This document shows positions 11,213-21,877 of a stretch of DNA of 64,000 nt, piece by piece. Under the pieces are notes generated by a model. It did no database searches and was not told the DNA's origin. It saw nothing but the letters and a program-made list of their open reading frames with translations. The DNA is from Blastocladiella emersonii ATCC 22665. Taxonomy: Eukaryota; Blastocladiomycota; Blastocladiomycetes; Blastocladiales; Blastocladiaceae. The stretch covers positions 868,001 to 932,000 of the forward strand of contig JANHCV010000002.1 in NCBI GenBank assembly GCA_025594325.1. Direction: 5' to 3'. A program made the translations under genes and the position numbers. The number at the start of each line of letters is the position of its first letter. Position 1 is the first letter of the stretch.

Positions 11213-14200
11213 CTCGAGGTAGATGCGTGTGATTCGCCGAACTCGTCCCATCCCTGCAAAACTGGACGCGTTGGTCGAGCAGGTGAGTGGCGCAACGCGT
11301 CCTCACTGAACGCGTTATTGCTGCTCAGCGAAACCAACGCACAAACTGTGAGAACAACGTCTATCTAAAAAGATCTTCAAAAAAAAACAATCGGCATACA
11401 CTGAGCGGCTTCTCCGACTCGACCCCCACGCGCGAACTGGTGAGCCAGCCGCCGTTACTGGGAGCGAGATCGGATCAGCCCATCTGGGGCGCCTTCTGCT
11501 GAGGCGCCTCGACCTTGGACTTGGACTTGGGCTGCTTCGGCTCCCACCAAAAGTCCTTGTCGCACACCTTGCCAGCGGACGGGTACGAGCGGACCTCCTG
11601 ATGGGATTCCGGCTTGATCCACGCGCCGGGTGCGAAGCAGATCGACTGGATTTCCTCCTCGTCGAGCCCGAGCTCGAAGGTGCCGTGCGTGATGGCGCGG
11701 CCGACGGCCTTGGCGGCGGCGAACTTGGGCGCGGCGAACATGGGGCCACTCGTGGACAGGGCTACGCGGGAGAGGGAAGTCGAAGGGTCAGTGTGTGCGT
11801 GCGTGCAGTCGAGTACTCGCGCACACGAAAACGTACCGAGTAGATGTGCTCGACGGGCTTGGACGCGGCCGTCGTGTCCACGAGCGGCGCATCCGTGGCG
11901 TACTGCCAGCCGTCGTCCGACATGAACTTCTCGAACGCGGCGTCGACGACCTTGGCGTTGGTGTAGGCGCCGGCGCCGAACAGGGACGGCTTGGGGAACG
12001 GCGCGGGCTTGGGCTTGGGCTTGGGCGCCGCGAACGACTCGATCGTCTCAGAGATCTACACGACCGGGGATCAACCGAGTGCGTGTCAGCAGTGCGCCTC
12101 GATCGAGACCCACGGTAAAGAAAAAAAAAAAAAAAAAACGTACCACAACCTGCTGAGCGGCGATCTCGGCCTCGGGCGTCTCCGAGTACGCGGCGATGCC
12201 CGTCGTTGAGGCCGGCGACGTCACGGTCTTGGCGAAGCGGTCGATGCCGGGCGTGCGGAGGCCGAGCCGGTTCGCCACGCCCTTGAGCGCGCGGCCGATG
12301 GGCGAGGAGCGCGAGACCTACACAGCGAATACAGTCAGATGGGGTACGCGGGACGAGCTGGCTCGGCGGAAAGGAGAGACGTACCGAGTGGAGCTCCTTG
12401 TGCGCGGCGTACTGCGCCTTGATGTCGGCGGGGAGCGAGGGCGTGCCGCCGACCTCGACCGTGTCGACGCCGATCGGGACGGGCACAATGGGCGCGGTCC
12501 AGTGCGCGAGGAACGCCGCCTGCTCCGACGCCGTGCGCTCGCGCGGAACGAACGGCACTGGTACCTCGGGGACCTTGAGGCGCAGCGCGTCCTCGAGCCT
12601 CTGGGTGATCACGAAGTTGATGATCTCGCCCGGGCCGAGCGCGTACGACGGGTACTTGATCTCGAGCGCGGCGGGCGTCAGGTCGGCGACGTCGGTGCCC
12701 GAGTCGGCGGGGGGCATGGTGCGAAGTAGGCGGCGGAGGGTAGACGTGATGCTGCCGGCAAGCGACTTGAGCGAGAGCGGGGTGAAGAAGGTCGACGCGA
12801 CGCGGCCCATGAACTTGTCGGTGCTGGCCACAAACGAGTGGAGCCGGAACGAGACCCCGCTGCGCGACACGAAAACCGACACGACGGGCGCCGACGTAAG
12901 GACCGACATGACGGGCGCCGACGCGAGGACCGAGGGCAGCGGCAGACGGTGAACCGCGACGTCGCCGAGCGAGGAGCTGCTGCTGGTGCCCGTGTGCGCG
13001 GTGGCGGTCAGCAGGCCGACAGGAACACGGGCCGAGGGTGGGAGGTGGACCACCACGGTGCCGAGCGAGTAGCTGTAAGTGTTCGAGAGCGCGGTGGAAG
13101 TGAGGAGGCCAGCGGGAACACGGGCCCGGATCGTGGACTTGGCCGCGGTGTCGACGAGCGAGAGGGCCGGGCGAGAGCGCGTGATGGTGGCCTTGGACTT
13201 GGTGACGGCCGCGAGAAGGCCAGCGGGAACGCGCGCGAGCAGGAAGGCCATGGCCGAGGCGTTGAACGAGAGCGTGACGCGCGAGCCGGTCGTAGTAGTA
13301 GTCGTGGAAGCGGCCGTGAGGAGGTCAGCGAGCGCGCGCGCACGAAGGAAGGCCGCGGCCACGGCAGCGAGCGTGAACGTAGTGGTGCGCGAGTCAGTCG
13401 CGGTGGTAGTAGTGGCAGCGGCCGTGATGAGGCCGACGGAGGCGTGAGGCCGACGAGAAACCGCGGTCGACTTGGTGTTGGCGATGATGAAGGTCAGGTC
13501 GTAGCCGGAAGCTGCGAGCGAGAGGGCCATGGCGTTGCGGTAGACGAGGCGAGTCGTGTTGGAGAGGCCGAGCAGCGAGGCGACGGCGACGGGCGCGACC
13601 ACGGTGCCGAACGAGGCGACGGTGGAGGCGGCGGTCGCGGCCACCGAGTACACGCGGCGCGAGTCGTCGAGCTTGGCGTGCGGGAACGCGATCACGAGCG
13701 CGTGGAAGACAAAGTCGACGGTGAGCCTGAACAGCTGCATGAAGTACTCGAACAGCAGCACCGACATGGCGGCGGCGGCGGCGGGGTGGCGGTCCATGGT
13801 GAAGACGGAGCCCGCGGCGAGTGCTGGTAGTCGAGGATGCGGTGGCGCAGCAGCGAGATGAGCGGCGCGAGGGTCTACGAGGGGGTGGCGCAGCAGGCAG
13901 CAGCGAGCGAGGTGCGGCGCGAGACGAGCGACGCGGGAAGCAGCACCGATCGGGTGCGTGGTGCGTGGTGCGTGGTGCAGTGGGTGGGGTAGGGAAGTGT
14001 GCGGCGGCAGGACGTCAGAGGACGAACGGCAGCAGCGAGTATCGATAGGATGCGGAGAACACGATGATGTCGGATCACGGATCTACGCGACGAGGACGGG
14101 GGTCAGTTTGCATGCATCGATGGTCGAGATTCATGGTGATGGTCATGAGCGCGATGATAGTTGCCTGGATCAAATCGATATTGGGGGGGTGAGGGAGCAG

Positions 14201-15265
14201 GAGAGAGGGAGGCCGGATCAGCTCGTACTTTGAGCGGGCGGGGCACGGCCGCGCCCACTGCTGTCGAGCGAGGGGGCTGGTTCCAGTCATGTTGGGCGAC
14301 AGCGAGAACTGGCCGACAGGTCCGACTGAACGGGCGTGGGCGACTGGTCACGCCTGACCGTGAAGGTAAACGAAGCGCGAGCAGAGCGGCGGCAAGGCTT
14401 GACTTGACGCGAGCGGTTGCGGGAGGCATCGTGGTCGAGCGAGGCCGAGTGCAGCGGGCTACGTCGCAAAGGACGAGATCCGTCGCCACGTCGAGAGGAC
14501 GCGCGGCGGGCGACGATAATTGGTGTGCGCCGCGGTCACGACACCGGGTCGCCGGCCGCGTGTCCCGCAGAGAGAGAGCGCCGAGAGCGGCGCGGCGGGA
14601 CGGATGACTGGCCGCCCAACACGAGCACGGTGCTCGCAATGCAGTCTGATGACCCCGACCGCGACTCGCCGCAATGGCAGCGTCACGGCCACCTCCATGA
14701 TGATTGCCGTGTCAAAGAACTCAAAGTTTGCGCCGCGACGGCACCGAAGGAGCGGTGCACGCGAGCGACGACGCGTCAACCGCCCGTTGCGGCGACCACT
14801 CCTCGCTCCGCCCTTCGACTATGCCATCTGCGGATCCCCAAAGGCATCGATAGGACGCGCGCGGACGGTGAGTGCGTTCACGAACAACACCGTGAGCCGT
14901 GAGTGGGGTGCCGTGACTCGCTGCTGAGGATGGCAGGGTGGGACGACCGCCGCCGCCGAACCCGTTCCATTCGCTGCGTGTACTCGCACTCATCGACCTC
15001 ACCCGCTTCACTCGTCGCATTGCTTCCACCGTTGCTGTTTGTCTCGCGACGCGGATCTTCCTGCCCGAGGGGATCGCGCGGGGGCAACGCGTCGTGCCGC
15101 GTGCGGAACATCTCCGCGTGATGACTGCAGCGGCTCGCTTCCTCCCGCGCTTCGATGCTAGTCGTCATCCCATGCAAACAACGCCGGTTCCCAGTCCTCG
15201 CAACTTCCCGCATCGTATTCTGCGCACCTCGAGAGAGTCAGTTTGGCGGTGTCGCCTGCACGGCG
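11213..15265. repeat. Left arm of a 4,053-bp inverted repeat
   Basis: Every base from 11213 to 15265 that I compared pairs with 42239 down to 38187 on the other strand (the two coordinates always sum to 53452). The ends are sharp: at 11212/42240 and 15266/38186 the sequences differ at once. The only difference I found is at 13039/40413, a silent third position of a Pro codon. No insertion or deletion is present, and even an 18-base A/T homopolymer in an intron has the same length in both arms. The arm carries one complete gene (11475-13797) plus about 1.5 kb of its upstream flank. Confidence 0.95.
11475..13797 (-). CDS. Unrecognised four-exon protein, left copy
   Basis: Not recognised. Exons on the minus strand: 13797-12385, 12317-12144, 12055-11837, then about 11761-11475; introns are GTACGT...TAG. 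The product is about 697 aa. Residues 1-100 are hydrophobic with likely membrane-associated helices (SVLLFEYFMQLFRLTVDFVF). Residues ~120-285 form about five degenerate Ser/Thr-rich repeats of 31-37 residues, each built around a GLLT/DLLT core preceded by an ARVP-like turn. The rest is mixed, with a Lys/Pro-rich patch (APKPKPKPAPFPKPS). The last junction is uncertain: the GTACGT donor at exon 3 puts exon 4 in a poor frame. The convincing C-terminal frame (MFAAPKFAAAKAVGRAITHG to the stop at 11475) needs a weaker donor 4 or 10 bases further on. The copy at 39655-41977 encodes an identical protein. Confidence 0.6.
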
Positions 15266-15419
15266 CGCCGAGGGGATCGGACGTCGCTTCTTCGGCACGG
15301 GCACACAAGACCATGATTCCGCCTTGCCCACTGGTGTCCTCTCTGAAACCCTTTCCACTTAACCTCAATTACGTTCTCGATCTGCAACACTGTAAGTTCA
15401 TGTATCCCCTTCCCCTCCT
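13798..15419. other. Gene-free flank within and just beyond the left repeat arm
   Basis: About 1.6 kb lies between the start of the arm gene (13797) and the HIS3 stop (15420). Open frames occur on both strands, but none has domain likeness, codon bias like the neighbours or a sensible splice pattern. It probably holds the promoter and 5' leader of the arm gene. A CA/GT-rich patch (about 13955-13980) and a run of eight G (about 14186-14193) are visible. The repeat arm ends inside it at 15265, leaving 154 bp for the HIS3 3' end. Confidence 0.45.
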
Positions 15420-16247
15420 TCACGCATCGAGCGTCCCCTTGGTCGACGGGATCGCGTCGGCGGCCCCGTACGGCGCAACGGCCTCGCGCACCGCAACAGC
15501 AAACGCCTTGAACGCGGCCTCGGACTTGTGGTGGTCGTTGGTCCCCTTGAGTACGTCGACGTGGAGCGTGATGGCGGCGGCGCTCGCAAACGACTCGAAG
15601 AAGTGCGGGATCATCTCCGTCGACAGTGCGCCGATCGTCGGCCGCGTGAAGGTGACGGGCCCGCCGAAATCGCAGTGCGCGCGGCCCGAAATGTCGACCA
15701 CGGCGCGCGCCAGCGCCTCGTCGAGCGGCGCGTACGCGTAGCCGTACCGCCGGATGCCCTTGGGCGGGCCTACAGAGTGAGGTTGTGTGAGCTCTGTCCG
15801 AGTGCGATGCAGCTTGGGCGTGGGAGAGCGTACCAAGCGCAGCCTTGAACGCGGCACCCATGGCGATTCCGACGTCCTCGACCGTGTGGTGGTCGTCGAC
15901 GTGCAGGTCGCCGACGCACCGCACGCGCAGCGACGAGCCCGAGTGCTTGGCGAACGCGTGGAGCATCTACACCGGTATCGCCGTCGTCGTCAGAACCGGT
16001 CCGCGCACTCTTGCCGACTTGCGTCGCGTACGTGGTCAAAGAACCCGATCCCCGTGTCCACGTCAATCACGGCGTTGGGCACGGGCGCGCCGTGCGACGG
16101 GAGCGTCAGCTGAATCGAAATGTCCGTTTCGCCCGTCTTGCGCTCGATGGTCGCGGTCCGCGGCGGCAGCGGAGCGGCGGGGGCAGCGGGCTTGGAGGCC
16201 GCGGAAGCTGTGGCAGTAGCGGCGGCGGCGTTCTTGCGTGGAGACAT
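15420..16247 (-). CDS. HIS3: Imidazoleglycerol-phosphate dehydratase
   Basis: Catalyses the dehydration of imidazole glycerol phosphate to imidazole acetol phosphate, the sixth step (IGPD) of histidine biosynthesis. Exons on the minus strand: 16247-16032, 15966-15834 and 15769-15420; introns of 65 and 64 nt (GTACGC...TAG). The product is 232 aa, normal for the family. The first junction rebuilds [18 protein letters not shown]. The manganese-binding motifs are intact: [16 protein letters not shown] and [15 protein letters not shown] 35-residue Ala/Pro-rich extension precedes the first family residues. The start is the ATG that follows a short purine-rich leader. It lies just inside the left boundary of the segment enclosed by the inverted repeat, with VAS1 behind it on the same strand. 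Confidence 0.95.
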
Positions 16248-16564
16248 GGTGGTTTCTTGTTGCACGAGGCCAGTTACATGAAAGTATCGTGTGAATTCGT
16301 GTGCGGGAGAGAGGGGGAGAGAGCTTCGAGAACCGCACGCGGGTCCGGCCCTCGATCGCTCGCTCGGCTCTCGCGTCTTGTCAGCTTCCGACCCGGGCTT
16401 CCGGCTTGACGCGTGAGCCATGAGTCGAGGTCGAACCTGCGATGAGTCGTCGTCGGCCATCGCACCATCTCTAACGAGAGCTATCAGGGACGGACCAAGG
16501 ATCATACAGAACGCGAACGGATCAATTGAGCAAACTACTACTAAACTATGCAACCGTAACGACT
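16248..16564. other. Short spacer between VAS1 3' end and HIS3 start
   Basis: This 317-bp spacer must hold the VAS1 terminator and the HIS3 promoter, since both genes run on the minus strand. I see no clear Gcn4-type TGACTC site or TATA box that I would defend. Confidence 0.35.
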
Positions 16565-19500
16565 CTAGTCCTTGAGCTTGAGGAAGTTCTCGATGCTGGC
16601 CGAGAGCAGGGCGACCTCGGCCTCGAGCGACTTGAGCTTGGCGTCGTTGGCGTCGCGGACGTCGGCCTTGATCTTGGTCTCGTACCCGTCAATGCTCATC
16701 TTCTTCTTGAGCGCCTCGACGGCGGCCACGACCTTGGTGCGCTTGGCCTCGACCTTGGCGACCTCGGCGTCGACGTCAACGAAGCCCTTGACCATGAGCG
16801 CGACCGCGAGCGTGTCGGAGAGCGTGGCGGCGGCGGTGCCGGCGGGGAGCTCGGCGCCGGGCTGGTCGAGGATCTCGACCGACTGCAGGCCCTTGATGAG
16901 CGCGCCCATGACGGGGGTGGCGGTGCGGAACAGGTCGGCGGTGGCGGCGACGGGCGTCGAGACGAAGACGGCGGCCGAGGGGACGCCGTACTCGGTCTGG
17001 AGCGAGCGCACGGTGCGGACGGCGTCGAGGACCGAGTCGAACTGCTTGGCGGCGTCGTCGAAGGGCGCCCAGTCGGCGCGGAACTCGGGGTACGCGGCGA
17101 GCATGATGGACGAGGTCTGGCCGGCCTGGCGCGGCAGGCGCTGCCACAGCTCCTCGGTGACGAAGGGCATGATCGGGTGCAGCAGGCGCAGGCCCTGGTC
17201 GAGGCACGTGTACAGCGTGGCCTTGGCCGAGTCGGTGGTGAGCACCTTGGCCGCCTCGAGGTACACGTCGCACAGCTCGTACAGCCAGAACTGGTGCATG
17301 GCCGTGGTCGTGGCCATGAAGTTCATGGCCTCGAGGTTGGCGTTGACCTCGGCCGCGGCCTTGTTGAGCTTGGACAGGATCCACTTCTCGACGGGCGACG
17401 CGTCCTTGGCCGGGTTCCACTTGGCGGGGAGCTTGTAGTCGGCGGGCAGCTTGGACAGGGCGAAACGGGTCGCGTTCCACAGCTTGTTGCAGAACTTGCG
17501 GTACCCCTCGACGCGCAGGATGTCGAGGTTGATGTCGCGGCCCGACGACGTGTACGCGCACAGCGCGAACCGGAGCGCGTCGGTGCCGCACTCGGGGATA
17601 CCCTTGGGGAAGTCGGCCTTCTGGCCGGCCTTGGCCTTCTCGATCTCGCGCGGGTCGAGGTTGCCCTCCTCGAGGCGCTGGTTGAGCGCGGCGAGCGTGA
17701 TGCCCTCGATCACGTCGAGCGGGTCAATCACGTTGCCGAGCGACTTGGACATCTTGCGGCCGTGCGCGTCGCGCACCATGGCGTGGCAGAAGACGCGCTT
17801 GAAGGGAACCTTGCCCGTGAGCTTGATGCCGAGCATGACCATGCGCACGACCCAGAAGAAGAGAATGTCCCACCCGGTCTCGAGGAGCGACGTCGGGTAG
17901 AAGAGCTCGAGGTCCTCGGTCTTGTCGGGCCACCCGAAGATGGAGAAGGGCCACAGGCCCGACGAGAACCACGTGTCGAGGACGTCGGGGTCCTGCTCGA
18001 GCGTGAACTTCTGGCCGGGGAACCGCTTGCGCGCCTCGGCGGTCGCCTCGGCCTCGGTGCGGCCCGACACCCAGAAGGACGACTCCTCGGCGTCGGCGGG
18101 GTTGCCACCGGCGAGGCGCACGTAGTAGGCCGGGATGCGGTGGCCCCACCAGAGCTGGCGCGAGATGCACCAGTCCTGGATGTTCTCGAGCCAGCGGAAC
18201 CACTCCTTCTCCGAGGCCTTGGGCTGGATCTCGAGCTCGCCCGACCGGACCGCCTCCATGGCCTGCTTGGCCATGTCCTTGCAGTTGACCCACCACTGCG
18301 GCTTGAGGCGCGGCTCAATCACGTCGCCCGACCGCGAGCACACGGGGAGCTCCATGGCGTTGTCCTTGGTCTCGCGGTACAGGCCCTTGGCCTTGAGGGC
18401 CTCGAGCACGGCGTAGCGGGCGTCGAACCGCTTGGTGCCGGCGAAGGGGCCCGCGTTCTCGTTCATGGTGCCGTCGTCGTTGAGGATGTTGATGAACTGG
18501 AGGTTGTGGCGGGTGCCCATGGCGTAGTCGTTGGGGTCGTGCGCGGGGGTGATCTTGACGGCACCGGTCCCGAACTCCATGTCGACGTACGTGTCGGCGA
18601 TGATGGGCAGCTCGTGGCCGTCGATGAACGGGTGCGCGACCTTGGTGCCGACGAGGTGCTGGTACCGCTTGTCCTCGGGGTGCACGGCAATGGCGGTATC
18701 GCCGAGCATGGTCTCGATACGAGTGGTGGCGACGACGATCTCGCCCTCGCCGCCGGGGAGCGGGTACGCAAAGTAGTGGATGACGCCGAACTCGACCTTG
18801 CGGTCGTAGCCGGGGAGCGACAGGAGGGTGCGGCCCTTGAGCTCCTTGTTGTCGACCTCGAGGTTGGACAGGGCCGTGTTGAGGTGCGAGCACCAGTTGA
18901 CGAGGCGCGTGGAGCGGTAGATGATGCCCTCCTGGTGCAGGCGGACAAAGGCCTCGTTGACGGCCTTGGACAGCATCGGGTCCATGGTGAAGCGGGCGCG
19001 GTCCCAGTCGCCCGAGGTGCCGAGGCGGCGCAGCTGCGTGTAGATGCGGTCGCCGTACAGCTGCTTCCACTCCCACACCTTCTCGAGGAACTTTTCGCGG
19101 CCGAGCATGTGGCGCGTGGTCTTGGACTCCTTGTAGATGCGCTTCTCGACGATGGACTGGGTCGCGATACCGGCGTGGTCGCAGCCCGGGTTGTACAGCA
19201 CCGTCTTGCCGAGCATGCGGTTCCAGCGCGTGAGCGAGTCCTGGATCGACACGGTGAGGGCGTGGCCTACGTCGCGTCGATCGAATCTGTCAGTGGGCGG
19301 CGCAGATCAGACACACATGAAGCCGAGAACGGACCGAGATGCAGCGAGCCGGTCACGTTGGGCGGCGGGATCGGGATCACGTAGGTGCCGCGCGGGTTGG
19401 CCTTGCCGTCGGCCTGGGTCTGGGGCTTGAAGTAGCCGGCCTTCTCCCACCACGCGTTCCACGCGGCCTCGACGGCCTTGGGCGCGTAGGCGGCGGCCAT

Positions 19501-19866
19501 GGGCGCCGACAGGTCCTTCTTCTCGCCGGCGGGCGTCGTGTTGACGAACTCGGGCTCGGCGGGGGCGGCCGCGGCGGCCTCCTTCTTGGCGCCCTTGGCA
19601 GCAGCAGCAGCGGGGGCAGCAGCCTTCTTCTGCTTCTTGTCCTTCTTGCCCTCGGCGGCAGCGGCCTCGACGTCGGCGCCGTCAGCGGCGGGCGCGGCGT
19701 CGGCCTGCTTGGCCTGCTTGGCCAGGAACTTGGCCATCTTGGCGGCCTTCTTGGCCTCGTTCTTGGCCTGGTTCTTGGACAGCGTGGCGGCGGCCTCGGC
19801 GTCGGTCGGGGCGGCAGCGGGCGCCGCGGGGGCAGCGGCCGCCGGAGTCTCGGGCTTCGTCGACAT
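16565..19866 (-). CDS. VAS1: Valyl-tRNA synthetase
   Basis: Class I aminoacyl-tRNA synthetase that charges tRNA-Val. Two exons: 19866-19335 and 19266-16565, with a 68-nt intron (GTCCGT...CGTAG). The intron splits the HIGH motif; splicing gives [16 protein letters not shown], so the intron is certain. The product is 1077 aa, close to yeast Vas1. The N-terminal ~130 residues are a Lys/Ala-rich eukaryote-type extension ([20 protein letters not shown]). The catalytic core carries [14 protein letters not shown] and the KMSKS loop ([16 protein letters not shown], ~residue 680), with a CP1 editing domain between. An anticodon-binding domain and a C-terminal coiled coil ([19 protein letters not shown]) follow. 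In yeast one gene serves cytosol and mitochondria through two starts; no obvious presequence precedes this start. Confidence 0.96.
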
Positions 19867-20436
19867 GGTGATGCGTTGCGATGACGAGGTCGCCGATCCG
19901 CTGGGTGCACGGTGGTTTTGTCGAAGGGGGGCAGGGGAGGGGAGGCGTCGCGCGGGCCGGCCGGCCGCCACACACGCGCAGAGGCAAAAGCGCAAGAGCG
20001 AGGCCGAGGAGTCGGCGCGAACGTGACCAAACTCACGCTCAGCTGACCCCGTCGCTGTCTCCCTTTCGAGGTCGCGCCGACGCGTTTTCTCTCTCTCCTC
20101 GCCGTCAGAGAGCGTGAGTCGCGACCTGCGTGGCCTTCAGTCACGCTTGAGCGCGGTCGTGGTGCCGAGGAGCGACCTAGAGCTGCCTCTGGCGCGACGC
20201 GGGCCTTGACCGACTCGCTACACCTCTGGACGAGCTTCGTGAAGCGATGGATGAATTGGTGCTGTAACAAACCGCGAGAGGATCTCGGATAGCGAGGTGT
20301 GTCGCTTGTTCAGCACGTCGATCAGATCGCCCGATGAGCTCGGCAGCCCGTCGGTCGGCGGCGAAGGCCCTCGGCTCACTTCTCCTCCTCGCGCCTTTCA
20401 ACGTTGCTCCCTCTACGGAGCGCCACACTCATCGCA
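19867..20436. promoter_or_regulatory. Divergent promoter region, VAS1 and the gene at 20437
   Basis: This 570-bp region lies between divergently transcribed genes. It is GC-rich with a pyrimidine-rich patch around 20063-20102. No TATA box is evident and there is no gene in it. Confidence 0.4.
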
Positions 20437-21530
20437 ATGTATTCATCGACCATGCACTTGCGATCCGCCGCGTCGCCGCTCGCGTGCGTGCTACGCCGCC
20501 GCGCCTTCCACGGCACGCGCGCCGCGTACAAGGTGTCGACGTCGCAGCTGCTGCGGAACGGGCACGGCGTGACGTTCCCGTGGCGGTTCGAGGACACGCC
20601 CGAGCGTCTGTCGCCCGAGGACGCCATCTTCCACGGCGAGCCGCGCGACGTGTGGTCGCTGTGGGTGCAGCAGCCCGTGGTGCGGCGCATCTCGCGGTTC
20701 ATCGGGGAGCAGGCCATCGTCAACAACCTCGGCATGGACTACTTCCCCGACAAGTTCCTCCAGGGGGTCTACCTCGCCGCTAAGCCCGCCCTCGAGAGCC
20801 TGTCGTTCTCGCCCGCCGACCCCGACGCGTGGGACGGCGAGCATATCTCCGACTTTTACACGCCCGCTCTGCATGCGCGGATGGCGCGCGAGTACGCCAA
20901 GCTCAAGGAGAAGGGGGATATTGGGATCGAGATCGCCGTCCCGCGCGTCTACGACGCCTACGTCCTCGACACGTGGCTCAACGTACGCTACTTTCCTCGC
21001 TCGATCCTCGTTCGAATCATACATTGACTCTCCCCGACACGCGCGCGTAGTTCGGTCCCAAGCAGGCCAAGGGCCAGTTCCTGACGTACCCGCCGCCGCA
21101 GGGCCTCAAGTTCGGCACCGTCTTCTTCGCGCTCCCGCCGCCGAGCGCGCGGCCCAAGAACCCGGACGCGACGTCCATGGACATGGCCAAGTCGGTCTTC
21201 TTCTCCAAGGACATGGGTCTGCAGGTCCACATTGACGTGGTCGTGACCGCCGACATTGCCGTGACCGTGTACGAGCACGCGCCGGAACCCGCCCCGACGA
21301 CCGAGACGGCCGTCGCGGAAACGGCGGTCCGTGGCACCCCGATCGTCCACGAGACGAGCGAGCGCCGCGACGTCGTCCTGCGCTTCTCGTCGCCCTACTT
21401 CAGCCCCGCCGACTCCATCTCGCGCAGCGGGCCCGGCGGGCCCGACGACCGGGTCTGGAACTGGGCGTGGCGCGTCGCGGACGTCGATTACTTGCTCACG
21501 TCCGAGTACCTCAAGTCGATTGAGGAGTAG
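20437..21530 (+). CDS. Predicted mitochondrial protein, possibly Tim44/mL45-like
   Basis: Two exons, 20437-20982 and 21051-21530; 68-nt intron GTACGC...GCGTAG, phase 0. The product is 341 aa. The N-terminus (MHLRSAASPLACVLRRRAFH, then GTRAAYKVST) is Arg/Ser/Ala-rich with few acidic residues, a mitochondrial presequence with a likely cleavage site near RRAFHGTRA. The mature part has YFPDKFLQGVYLAAKPALESL, a helix that recalls Tim44-like domains. It ends with a beta-rich half finishing WNWAWRVADVDYLLTSEYL, similar in feel to the end of mL45/Tim44-like folds. That assignment is weak. In-frame ATGs at 20404 and 20452 are alternatives. I would trust the mitochondrial location more than the family. 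Confidence 0.6.
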
Positions 21531-21877
21531 TCCGTGTCATGCAAATGAATGTGTGTGTATCTATCGTAGCCGCGCCAAACACAGCCGCTCTTGTGGGGGG
21601 AAACAACAAAACTGGGGGATGAGAAGGAAGGGAGGGGAGGGAGGCGAACACGCGAATAACTTTCCCGTTCAACAGTAGCAACAAAATGGGACGACGGAGG
21701 GAGGGGAGGGGAGTGAGGTATGAAGAGGCTCGATGACGAGATATGCGCCAATCCAAACGCCAACGACGAGCGCGCGGCGCACGGCGCACGGACGCGTCCC
21801 ACCCATGCCGCGCGCTGGCCCAAGGAGCTCACGGACGCGCGAGCCCCTCGCGCACGCGATATGGGCACGATGCGCGA
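21531..21877. other. Convergent 3' region
   Basis: This 347-bp stretch lies between the stops of two converging genes. It includes a GGGGAGG/GGAGGGA-rich purine patch (21600-21720). No gene is seen. Confidence 0.4.

Noticed and set aside
14417-14902. Open frames of 100-180 codons in the flank inside each repeat arm
   Set aside because: Six overlapping frames are open in the same DNA on both strands and none has protein-like order. Identity between arms is no evidence of coding because the whole arm is identical.
11213-15265. Interpreting the inverted repeat as a transposon pair
   Set aside because: No transposase, integrase or reverse transcriptase frame, no terminal inverted repeats within an arm and no target-site duplication at the arm ends were seen.
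16526-19384. A 952-codon open frame antisense to VAS1
   Set aside because: The VAS1 frame carries all synthetase motifs. The antisense frame is low-complexity Gly/Leu/Val/Arg and is a shadow of codon bias.
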